NCBI GenBank assembly: GCA_938005345.1
Contig: CALLNG010000368.1
Location: forward strand, 1-5,560
Direction of reading: 5' to 3'
Origin: an uncultured Clostridia bacterium
GTDB lineage: Bacteria; Bacillota; Clostridia; RUG12999
Length of the DNA: 5,560 nt
Shown: positions 1-5,532 of the stretch, one piece after another
How the letters are laid out: each line of letters begins with the position of its first letter
Position numbering within the stretch: the first letter of the stretch is position 1
The notes under the pieces: generated by a model
Told to the model about the DNA's origin: nothing
The model's input: only the letters and a program-made list of their open reading frames with translations
Database searches by the model: none
Made by a program: the position numbers and the translations under genes

Positions 1-1140
1 AACTTAGCGCCGCTTTTGTTTGTCACCTTTCAGCGGCAATTTCAAATTTCTCTGGAACAAATCGGATTGTTGGTCACCTTAAATTTTACTATTCAAATCA
101 TCGTGGACTTTTTAGCGGCACGTTTTGCCGACCGAATTGGTTACCGCACCTCCATTGTTTTAGCACATGCTACTTCGGCCCTTGGGCTTATTGGCCTTGG
201 CCTGTTCCCAGGATGGTTTTTCAACCCCTATGCTGGCCTACTTACAGCGGTCAGCCTGTATGCATTTGGCGGTGGACTGTTAGAAGTGTTGGTCAGTCCT
301 ATTGTAGAAGCCCTACCGACTCAAAACAAAGTGTCCTCCATGGGATTTTTACATGCATGTTACAGCGTTGGGCATGTTGTTACAATCTTACTCTCTACGT
401 TGTTTTTCGTCTGCATTGGCATTGAAAACTGGCAGTGGCTTCCTATCCTTTGGAGTATTTTACCGCTACTGAATTGTATTGCTTTTTCCAGAGTCCCCCT
501 CTACACCCTGCCTGGAAGCGAAGAACCGCTTTCTTTTCGGCGTCTGTTTGGCATCAAATTATTTTGGCTATTCCTGATTCTCATGATTTGTTCCGGCGCA
601 GCGGAACAAGCTATGGCACAATGGTCCTCTTTGTTTGCTGAATCCGGCCTGGGGGTTTCCAAGACAATGGGAGATTTACTCGGGCCTTGTCTTTTTGCTG
701 TATTAATGGGAACATCACGTTTGATTTATGGGAAATTTGGCAGCCGCTTTTCGTTAAAACGGCTGTTGCTATTTAGTTCCTTGCTTTGTGTGGTGAGTTA
801 CTGTATCACCGTTTTAGCGCCTTACCCGCTTCTTGCTCTAGCTGGATGTGCGCTATGTGGTTTCTCTGTCGGTATTATGTGGCCCGGCGTTCTTAGCCTT
901 TCCGCACAGACCTGTCCGACAGGTGGTACTGCAATGTTTGCCTTTTTGGCTTTAGCTGGAGATATGGGATGCGCAAGTGGTCCCAGTTTGGTCGGTATGG
1001 TTTCTGACGCTGTCGGCGCCTCCTCATCTGCATTAAAACTTGGTCTGGGGTGTGCCCTTCTATTTCCTCTCATTATGGTCATTAGCCTCATTATATTCGG
1101 CAAACGAAAAAATGCCCCTGGGAAAAATATTTTGGAATAA
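1..1140 (+). CDS. MFS transporter, 5'-truncated by the window edge
   Basis: Major facilitator superfamily permease of the cytoplasmic membrane, substrate unknown. The frame is open from base 1, so the true start lies upstream. A TTG at 16 is only an internal Leu codon, with no ribosome binding site before it. The visible 379 residues contain about 11 hydrophobic segments. Counting the first codon as 1, they lie near 18-38, 50-69, 77-100, 114-138, 145-163, 186-202, 221-243, 253-271, 276-300, 307-325 and 345-366. A polar central loop near 170-183 separates the two six-helix halves, so most of TM1 is missing. FADRIGYR (42-49) matches MFS motif A between TM2 and TM3. The C-terminus is a short basic tail (GKRKNAPGK). 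The overall pattern resembles permeases common in Clostridia, sometimes likened to sugar permeases, but nothing here fixes the substrate. It converges on the shikimate kinase gene and ends about 90 bp before a shared terminator. Confidence 0.9.
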   Translation, partial: NLAPLLFVTFQRQFQISLEQIGLLVTLNFTIQIIVDFLAARFADRIGYRTSIVLAHATSALGLIGLGLFPGWFFNPYAGLLTAVSLYAFGGGLLEVLVSPIVEALPTQNKVSSMGFLHACYSVGHVVTILLSTLFFVCIGIENWQWLPILWSILPLLNCIAFSRVPLYTLPGSEEPLSFRRLFGIKLFWLFLILMICSGAAEQAMAQWSSLFAESGLGVSKTMGDLLGPCLFAVLMGTSRLIYGKFGSRFSLKRLLLFSSLLCVVSYCITVLAPYPLLALAGCALCGFSVGIMWPGVLSLSAQTCPTGGTAMFAFLALAGDMGCASGPSLVGMVSDAVGASSSALKLGLGCALLFPLIMVISLIIFGKRKNAPGKNILE

Positions 1141-1230
1141 TCTTTTTGCCAATCAATTATTGTTTCGATTCAAAAAGGGTCATAACCTTTTCAGCCGTTA
1201 AATCTGTTTTATACTATGTGTGTTAACTCT

Positions 1231-1260
1231 AAAAAGGCGGGGAATTATCCCCGCCTTTTT
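1231..1260. terminator. Bidirectional intrinsic terminator between MFS gene and aroK
   Basis: A perfect 13-bp inverted repeat (1231-1243 with 1248-1260) encloses a 4-nt ATTA loop. The core is GGCGGGGA/TCCCCGCC, flanked by A5 on the left and T5 on the right, so each strand yields a GC-rich stem followed by a U-run. It sits between two convergent genes and should end transcripts from both. It overlaps the stop codon of the minus-strand aroK (1259-1261) by two bases, so aroK has essentially no 3' UTR beyond the terminator. Confidence 0.93.
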
Positions 1261-1765
1261 AGAAAGATTCCTGCAACCGTTCCATCACTTGCGCCACAAC
1301 CTCTTCCATATGCAGTCCATCGCAGTGTACTGTTATATCCTGGTATGCTTCATACAATCTTTTTCTTTGCTCTAAAATCTCTTCCAATGTCTCATGCTCC
1401 GTTTTTACGATTCCCCGCGTTTTGAAATTCCGAACACGCCGTAGGAGTTCCGGCAAAGAAACCTCCAAATACACCGCCGGGCCGAAACGTTTCAAATGTT
1501 GCACCGCGCTGTCACTATACACCACGCTGCCACCAGTTGCTACGACTTGGCCCGTAAACTCATGTGCCAAAATATGCCGCTGTTCACAGGCCAAAAAATA
1601 GTCCGCACCTTTTATATCCATGATTTCCTGAAGTTTTGCACCTTCCTGCTGCTGTATCAGCAAGTCTGTATCCACAAACGGCAATCCCATTGATTTTGCC
1701 AATATAACGCCAACGGTACTTTTGCCTGCACCTGGCATTCCTATTAAAATTACGGAACGCTTCAA
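1259..1765 (-). CDS. aroK: Shikimate kinase (divergent subfamily)
   Basis: Cytosolic P-loop kinase of the shikimate kinase family; the classical reaction is ATP plus shikimate to shikimate-3-phosphate, in chorismate and aromatic amino acid synthesis. At 168 aa it has the usual length. Visible motifs are Walker A GMPGAGKST (9-17), FVDTD (30-34, with the Mg/shikimate Asp residues D32 and D34), ATGGS (76-80), Arg117 in the lid (NFKTRG) and R-x-x-LY (134-138). Two positions are unusual. The family FR..E motif reads F57-L58..E61, so the shikimate-binding Arg is Leu, and the third Gly of the GGG motif is Ser80. Similar GGS-type proteins in Clostridia are, as I recall, annotated as shikimate kinase, so the call is by family; activity on shikimate is inferred. 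The start is TTG, supported by a strong ribosome binding site and by the 4-base overlap with the upstream deacetylase stop. It is the second gene of that operon. Confidence 0.82.
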   Translation of the reverse strand: MKRSVILIGMPGAGKSTVGVILAKSMGLPFVDTDLLIQQQEGAKLQEIMDIKGADYFLACEQRHILAHEFTGQVVATGGSVVYSDSAVQHLKRFGPAVYLEVSLPELLRRVRNFKTRGIVKTEHETLEEILEQRKRLYEAYQDITVHCDGLHMEEVVAQVMERLQESF

Positions 1766-2667
1766 GCTGCTCCCTCCGTTCCATCTGCTACATGAATTGG
1801 TTCAAATGTAAATCCATAACATTGCAAATATTCGATACATTCTGGCAGCGCTTCCACCGTTAGTGATTTTGCCGCAGTGTCATGCATTAAAATAATAGAA
1901 TCCTCATGCTTCGTTGCACTATCACGAAATGCCGACATAATATGATCATACGTATATTTTTTCCCATCTGCATCCCCATTGAGTGCATTCCAGTCCACAT
2001 AGGAATAACCCATTTCGTGCAACAATTGTCTATACGGCGCTTTAGATTCCTCAAACGATCCCCCTGGAAACCGGAATAATTTTTGTACGTGCTCTGGCCC
2101 AACAATATTTACCAATAGTTCGTTTGTTGAAAGCACTTCTTGTTTAAAATTATCAGCCGAAGAGTACATATAACCATAGTTATGATGATAGCTATGGTTT
2201 GCCAGTGCATGGCCTTCTTCTACAATCCGTTTTACCAAATCAGGATGGCATTCAGCGTTCTTCCCCATGACAAAAAATGTAGCCTTCACTTGATACTGTT
2301 TCAAAATATCCAAAATTTTCGCCGTGTTTTCGCTCGGCCCATCATCGAACGTCAAAAATGCCTTCCGCTGCCCATCTTTTATAATTAACCGGTCCGTGAT
2401 ATCTGCATCTGCCTTTCCCGGTGTTTGTACATCCAGCGGCGTCGGTGTATAGGCCGGTGTCCACGTGGGTGTCGGGATAGGCGTGGGCGCAGTGGCCGAC
2501 GTTAGTTCACTTTCGCTGTTTTCTTGTTGGGTCATTCCTTCCAGCTGTGCAGCAGTTTGTATGGCCTTATTATTTTTACGGTACAATCCCGTCCCTATCG
2601 CGATTCCCCCAATCACAATAGCTGCTGCTACCAAAATGGTGATATATTGCCTTTGTCTGCGTTTCAT
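1762..2667 (-). CDS. Membrane-anchored polysaccharide (peptidoglycan) deacetylase, NodB/CE4 domain
   Basis: Extracytoplasmic carbohydrate esterase family 4 enzyme that removes acetyl groups from N-acetylated sugars, probably GlcNAc or MurNAc of peptidoglycan (substrate inferred). The 301-aa protein has a basic N-terminus (MKRRQRQ), one transmembrane helix near 8-28 with no clear signal-peptidase site, a linker near 34-100 with a Pro/Thr-rich stretch at 61-77, and the NodB domain from about 101 to 295. CE4 motifs are all intact: TFDDGP (106-111, catalytic base D108 and metal ligand D109), HSYHH (158-162, metal ligands H158 and H162), RFPGGS (199-204), DWN (225-227) and ILMHD (259-263, catalytic H262). 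It should be active and metal dependent. The ATG is preceded by AAGGAGA (2684-2678) with a 10-nt spacer. It is the first gene of an operon with the shikimate kinase and is divergent from pdaA. Related spore or vegetative deacetylases share this plan, so no gene symbol is given. Confidence 0.92.
   Translation of the reverse strand: MKRRQRQYITILVAAAIVIGGIAIGTGLYRKNNKAIQTAAQLEGMTQQENSESELTSATAPTPIPTPTWTPAYTPTPLDVQTPGKADADITDRLIIKDGQRKAFLTFDDGPSENTAKILDILKQYQVKATFFVMGKNAECHPDLVKRIVEEGHALANHSYHHNYGYMYSSADNFKQEVLSTNELLVNIVGPEHVQKLFRFPGGSFEESKAPYRQLLHEMGYSYVDWNALNGDADGKKYTYDHIMSAFRDSATKHEDSIILMHDTAAKSLTVEALPECIEYLQCYGFTFEPIHVADGTEGAA
1772..1777 (-). promoter_or_regulatory. Ribosome binding site fixing the TTG start of aroK
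   Basis: Read on the minus strand, GGAGGG lies 6 nt upstream of the TTG at 1765-1763, inside the end of the upstream deacetylase gene. No ATG or GTG occurs in frame between here and the Walker A motif. The site therefore justifies the non-ATG start and suggests translational coupling through the TTGA overlap (1762-1765). Confidence 0.85.
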
Positions 2668-2701
2668 GAGTTGAAATTCTCCTTCTCAATCATATTTTCT
2701 C

Positions 2702-2714
2702 TATCACAGTGATA
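2702..2714. promoter_or_regulatory. 13-bp palindrome over the predicted transcription start of the deacetylase-aroK operon
   Basis: TATCAC-A-GTGATA is a perfect inverted repeat with 6-bp arms around one central base. The minus-strand -10 box ends at 2718, placing +1 near 2711, inside the palindrome. A 1-nt loop cannot form an RNA hairpin, so a DNA-binding operator (repressor type) is the more natural reading. The regulator is unknown, and a chance palindrome in AT-rich DNA remains possible. Confidence 0.4.
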
Positions 2715-2717
2715 TGT

Positions 2718-2747
2718 ATTATAACACAGCCCTTTTGCAAAACTCAA
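2718..2747 (-). promoter_or_regulatory. Sigma-A-like promoter of the deacetylase-aroK operon
   Basis: On the minus strand the -35 box TTGAGT (2747-2742) and the -10 box TATAAT (2723-2718) are separated by 18 bp. A TG one base before the -10 (TGTTATAAT, 2726-2718) makes an extended -10. The predicted start near 2711 gives a leader of about 44 nt before the ATG at 2667. Confidence 0.7.
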
Positions 2748-2827
2748 TAGAAAAGTGCAAATTGTAATTTTTTTTGCCGATTTGTAAAAAAAGTTTCCCC
2801 GTTTCGTCAAATTTTGTTACACTTTCT

Positions 2828-2836
2828 TGATATAAT
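2828..2836 (+). promoter_or_regulatory. Extended -10 promoter of pdaA
   Basis: TGATATAAT is a consensus extended -10 element. No good -35 lies 16-18 bp upstream, but extended -10 promoters tolerate that, and the AT-rich tracts upstream (2767-2775, 2785-2793) could help as an UP element. The predicted start near 2843 gives a leader of about 64 nt. A second TATAAT (2883-2888) is too close to the ribosome binding site to be convincing. No clear forespore sigma-G signature was found by eye. Confidence 0.55.
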
Positions 2837-2906
2837 CCCGTTACGAAAGTGCTGCGGACTATTTTATTCAGTCGTTATAAAGTATAATAAGAAAGAAGGA
2901 TGACGT

Positions 2907-3764
2907 ATGAATCGACTCTTTTCTGTTTTGTTGATAAGTGTCTTGATGTTATGTGGCTGCACCATGCAAACACCCACTTCTGATATGCAGCCGCCAGACA
3001 CTGTTCCTGTTGTATCGGCAACTCCAGAGGCAACGCTAATGCCTTCTCCGCAGCCGCCTTTGCATATTTCTTCCCTTGACAACAAAACCTATGGATGGGG
3101 CCTCAAAAAAGTGAAGCATGCCCAGCCGGAAGTGCCCAGCAGCATACAAGAAACATTGCGGCAATATGATGCCTATTACGTGGGTGATACTTCTTCCAAA
3201 ACACTCTATTTAACATTTGATGAAGGGTATGAAAACGGATATACCGCCAAAATTTTAGATGTTTTGTGCGATAACCAAGTACCTGCGTGCTTTTTCATTA
3301 CAGGCCCCTATCTCAAGACAGAGCAGGAACTCGTTCTCCGCATGGCACAAGAAGGGCATGATGTGGGCAATCACACAGTCAACCATCCCAGTATGCCCTC
3401 TGTGAGTGATGATGAAACACTTCGGCAGGAAATGCTGCAACTCAACGAATCCTATTATAATCTAACCGGAAAACAAATGCTTTTTATGCGGCCGCCAAAA
3501 GGCGAATACAGCGAACGGACCTTAGCCATTACCCGGGAATTGGGTATGAAATCCATTTTTTGGAGTTTTGCTTACCAAGATTGGGATGTTAATTTTCAAC
3601 GCGGTAGTGATTTTGCCTATCAAGAGGTGATGAATTATATCCACAATGGCTGCATTTTGCTCCTTCATGCGGTCTCAAAAGACAATGCGGCCGCTCTTGA
3701 CCGTATTATAAAGGACGCGAAAGCGCAAGGATATACATTTCATTCTTTACGTGATTTACCCTAA
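2907..3764 (+). CDS. pdaA: PdaA-type muramic-delta-lactam deacetylase, predicted lipoprotein
   Basis: Delta-lactam-biosynthetic de-N-acetylase. PdaA removes the acetyl group from muramic acid left bare by the amidase CwlD, leading to the muramic-delta-lactam of spore cortex peptidoglycan (known from Bacillus subtilis). The 285-aa protein starts with a signal peptide ending in lipobox L15-C16-G17-C18, so it is probably lipidated and outside the membrane. A Pro-rich linker (about 22-52) follows. PdaA hallmarks come next: YGWGLKK (62-68), TFDEGYENGYT (103-113, D105), HTVNH (156-160), RPPKGEYSERT (195-205), FWSFAYQDW (218-226) and LLLHAVSKDN (251-260, H254). The second acid of motif 1 is Glu106, where ordinary CE4 enzymes have Asp and B. 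subtilis PdaA has Asn; this is a PdaA-type variant, not a sign of decay. The ATG has AAGAAGGA (2893-2900) 6 nt upstream. It is divergent from another CE4 gene and is followed by glmM, which has its own promoter. No terminator is visible after it. Confidence 0.93.
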   Translation: MNRLFSVLLISVLMLCGCTMQTPTSDMQPPDTVPVVSATPEATLMPSPQPPLHISSLDNKTYGWGLKKVKHAQPEVPSSIQETLRQYDAYYVGDTSSKTLYLTFDEGYENGYTAKILDVLCDNQVPACFFITGPYLKTEQELVLRMAQEGHDVGNHTVNHPSMPSVSDDETLRQEMLQLNESYYNLTGKQMLFMRPPKGEYSERTLAITRELGMKSIFWSFAYQDWDVNFQRGSDFAYQEVMNYIHNGCILLLHAVSKDNAAALDRIIKDAKAQGYTFHSLRDLP

Positions 3765-3788
3765 TCTTCCTTTTGTTATGAAAAGCAG

Positions 3789-3817
3789 TTGCAAAGTATG
3801 ACAAGCAGTGATATAAT
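3789..3817 (+). promoter_or_regulatory. Strong sigma-A-like promoter of glmM
   Basis: TTGCAA (3789-3794) and TATAAT (3812-3817) are separated by the ideal 17 bp, with TGA just before the -10 (TGATATAAT). The predicted start is near 3824, only about 60 bp after the pdaA stop. GlmM can therefore be expressed independently of the sporulation-type gene upstream. Confidence 0.82.
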
Positions 3818-3824
3818 AAAGAAA

Positions 3825-3847
3825 AGTATGCCGCTTGTCAGCTGATG
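3825..3847 (+). repeat. Direct repeat, copy 1, in glmM leader
   Basis: This 23-nt unit runs AGTAT-G-CCGCTT-GT-CAGCTGATG and matches copy 2 (3903-3925) at 20 of 23 positions; the two start 78 nt apart. The core contains the 8-bp palindrome TCAGCTGA (3838-3845). It lies just downstream of the predicted transcription start. Confidence 0.7.
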
Positions 3848-3902
3848 GCATGAAACAGGTTTGCGGCAATTTTCCTTAAGAATGGTTGTATATCGGCCCG
3901 GT

Positions 3903-3925
3903 AGTATTCCGCTTTCCAGCTGATG
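3903..3925 (+). repeat. Direct repeat, copy 2, in glmM leader
   Basis: Second copy of the 23-nt unit: AGTAT-T-CCGCTT-TC-CAGCTGATG. Here the CAGCTGATG core falls mostly in the loop of the GCTTTCC/GGAAAGC hairpin. Weaker similarity continues about 20 nt past both copies (a shared GTTT-x-C-x-GC, with a 1-nt shift), suggesting the duplicated element may be about 45 nt long. Confidence 0.7.
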
Positions 3926-3977
3926 TGGAAAGCCATAGTTTACTGCTTGAGGACAGTAAATGCTATTGCAAACATAG

Positions 3978-3985
3978 AAAGGTGG
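3978..3985 (+). promoter_or_regulatory. Ribosome binding site fixing the glmM start
   Basis: AAAGGTGG lies 6 nt before the ATG at 3992. An in-frame ATG at 3923 would add 23 residues unlike any GlmM N-terminus, has no Shine-Dalgarno sequence and falls inside the repeat, so 3992 is the start. Confidence 0.85.
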
Positions 3986-3991
3986 AACAAT

Positions 3992-5362
3992 ATGGGTAAA
4001 TTATTTGGAACGGATGGCGTACGTGGAATAGCCAACAAAGAATTGACTCCGGAACTGGCTTTTTCTGTTGGGAAATATGGGGCTTATGTGTTGACAAAAC
4101 ATAACAGCCACCGCCCGCGGATCCTGATTGGCACAGACACCCGTATTTCATGTGATATGCTAGAATGTGCTTTAACTGCCGGAATTCTTTCAGTTGGTGC
4201 ACAAGTTATTCAACTCGGTGTGATTCCAACGCCTGCAGTTGCCTACTTAACCCGACATTATAATGCAGATGCTGGCGTTGTTATTTCAGCGTCCCATAAC
4301 GCAGTTGAATTTAACGGCATTAAATTTTTCAATGAAAAAGGATTCAAACTTAGCGACAGCATCGAAGCGGAAATTGAGGAATATATCCTTAAACCGGATA
4401 AAGATATTGACCATTTGCCGGTTGGTACCGAAATTGGTACATTAAACCGTGTGTTCACAGCAGAAAACGACTACATCGCCTTTGCCAAACAATCATCTGA
4501 TATTGGTGACCTAACAGGTCTTACCATTGCGATGGACTGTGCCAACGGCGCTTCGTCCAAAGTGGCTCCCCGCGCTTTGCGGGAACTTGGTGCGGAGGTC
4601 TATGTCATTCATAATGAGCCGGATGGTACCAATATTAACCATAATTGCGGTTCTACCCATCTGCGGTCGTTGCGCGAATTTATGGCAGAATTGCGTGCAA
4701 AGGGTACTCCCGCTGACATTGGTCTAGCCTTTGACGGCGACGCGGACCGCCTGCTTGCCATTGACGAGCAGGGCAATGATGTCAATGGTGATGTTATTAT
4801 CGGTATTTTTGCGATTCATTACAAGAAAAAAGGTCTTTTGAAACATGATACAGTTGTAGCAACCGTAATGAGCAATTTAGGTCTACAACTTTCCTTGCGT
4901 CCCCATGGAATTCAGGTTGTTCAAACTCACGTGGGTGACCGCTATGTGCTGGAAAGGATGCTTTCTGGCGATTATCTCATTGGCGGCGAACAATCGGGTC
5001 ATATCATCTGTTTGAACCGCAATACTACCGGTGACGGACTTGTTAGTGCGATTTGTCTACTCTCTATTCTAAAGGAAAGCCGCTGTCCCATGAGTGAGTT
5101 GGCCTCCTGTATTCAAATTTTGCCGCAGGTTTTGGTGAATGCCAAAGTGGCCAACGAAAACAAATCCAAAATCCGCAAAGATGATGATATCGTAGCACAT
5201 ATTAATGCACTTGAGGCTAAATATAATGACAACGGTCGAATCTTAATCCGTCCTTCCGGAACAGAACCTCTGGTACGTATTATGATTGAAGGTGAAAACA
5301 CCTCTGAAATGCAAGTCGATGCCAGCATGCTGGCAAAGGTCATTTCTGATCGTTTGGGCTGA
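3992..5362 (+). CDS. glmM: Phosphoglucosamine mutase
   Basis: Cytosolic enzyme interconverting glucosamine-6-phosphate and glucosamine-1-phosphate, the step between GlmS and GlmU toward UDP-GlcNAc for peptidoglycan and other glycans. At 456 aa it has the normal length for the alpha-D-phosphohexomutase family. It opens with the GlmM signature MGKLFGTDGVRG (1-12). The phosphorylated catalytic serine is Ser101 in ISASHN (98-103). The Mg-binding loop is DGDADR (248-253; D248, D250, D252), the sugar-binding loop GEQSGH (332-337), and the C-terminal phosphate-binding loop RPSGTEPLVRIM (420-431). All key residues are present, so it should be active. The residue after ASHN is Ala, where Pro is usual; this is minor. 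Unlike many Firmicutes, cdaA and ybbR do not lie directly upstream. Instead pdaA precedes it and glmM has its own strong promoter and a long leader. GlmS is not in the window. Confidence 0.97.
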   Translation: MGKLFGTDGVRGIANKELTPELAFSVGKYGAYVLTKHNSHRPRILIGTDTRISCDMLECALTAGILSVGAQVIQLGVIPTPAVAYLTRHYNADAGVVISASHNAVEFNGIKFFNEKGFKLSDSIEAEIEEYILKPDKDIDHLPVGTEIGTLNRVFTAENDYIAFAKQSSDIGDLTGLTIAMDCANGASSKVAPRALRELGAEVYVIHNEPDGTNINHNCGSTHLRSLREFMAELRAKGTPADIGLAFDGDADRLLAIDEQGNDVNGDVIIGIFAIHYKKKGLLKHDTVVATVMSNLGLQLSLRPHGIQVVQTHVGDRYVLERMLSGDYLIGGEQSGHIICLNRNTTGDGLVSAICLLSILKESRCPMSELASCIQILPQVLVNAKVANENKSKIRKDDDIVAHINALEAKYNDNGRILIRPSGTEPLVRIMIEGENTSEMQVDASMLAKVISDRLG

Positions 5363-5389
5363 CCTTTTTGTATGGTTCTCCACAATTTT

Positions 5390-5417
5390 TTGATGGACTA
5401 TGGACTGAAAATATAAC
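5390..5417 (+). promoter_or_regulatory. Possible promoter downstream of glmM
   Basis: TTGATG (5390-5395) and TATAAC (5412-5417) are separated by 16 bp. It could drive the gene starting at 5533, with a leader of about 110 nt. The boxes are imperfect (4/6 and 5/6), so this is tentative. Confidence 0.35.
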
Positions 5418-5466
5418 GGGCATTCGTTACCTTTCCATTATTTGGAATTGGGCGTATGCCTTTTTT
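5418..5466 (+). terminator. Possible intrinsic terminator after glmM
   Basis: GGCAT (5419-5423) pairs with ATGCC (5456-5460), extended by a G-U pair (5418/5461). An inner hairpin, TTCC (5433-5436) with GGAA (5444-5447), folds the intervening bases, and T6 follows (5461-5466). The stem is short and interrupted, so termination may be partial. It overlaps the possible promoter start region, so both calls may not hold at once. Confidence 0.35.
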
Positions 5467-5532
5467 GCAGCTTGGCTGAACAAGACGGTATATGAAAATA
5501 CCATCTCTTCCCCATTAGAAAGGAACAGTTTT

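Larger units (their letters stand above)
3824..3991 (+). promoter_or_regulatory. Long structured 5' leader of glmM (possible cis-regulatory RNA)
   Basis: About 168 nt separate the predicted start from the glmM ATG, long for an ordinary leader. Several hairpins can be drawn. TGCCGC (3829-3834) pairs with GCGGCA (3863-3868). ATGCC (3828-3832) pairs alternatively with GGCAT (3847-3851); these two are mutually exclusive. GCTTTCC (3911-3917) pairs with GGAAAGC (3927-3933) around a 9-nt loop. TTTACTG (3939-3945) pairs with CAGTAAA (3954-3960), extended by ATAG/CTAT (3935-3938 with 3963-3966) past a 2-nt bulge, ending 11 nt before the ribosome binding site. It does not match the glmS ribozyme or other riboswitch cores I can recall. 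Function is unknown. Confidence 0.45.

Noticed and set aside
822..1103. Open frame on the minus strand inside the MFS gene, and other open frames within the conserved genes
   Set aside because: They lie wholly within well-supported genes, have no family motifs, and the composition matches antisense or off-frame shadows.
1173..1191. AAAAGG/CCTTTT hairpin after the MFS gene as a terminator
   Set aside because: The stem is only 6 bp and AT-rich with a 7-nt loop and no U-run; the perfect hairpin at 1231-1260 explains termination better.
2702..2714. CRP/FNR-type operator reading of the TATCACAGTGATA palindrome
   Set aside because: CRP sites are TGTGA-N6-TCACA; here the half-sites are in the opposite order with a 1-base centre.
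2883..2888. Second TATAAT just before pdaA as its promoter
   Set aside because: Transcription would start inside the ribosome binding site region, leaving almost no leader, and there is no matching -35.
3839..3856. CTGATG...GAAA resembling a hammerhead ribozyme core
   Set aside because: The core would need CTGANGA followed by a stem II; here the position after CTGATG is G, only a few bases precede GAAA, and no stem II or cleavage-site stem fits.
3923..3991. In-frame 23-residue N-terminal extension of glmM from an ATG at 3923
   Set aside because: There is no ribosome binding site before it, it lies inside the repeat, and GlmM proteins start at MGKLFGTDGVRG, which has a good site at 3978-3985.
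3824..3991. glmS ribozyme, T-box, purine or fluoride riboswitch in the glmM leader
   Set aside because: The conserved cores I know for these are missing or out of order (for example no T-box TGG antiterminator loop; GCTGATGGC resembles part of a fluoride aptamer but its partner strands are absent).
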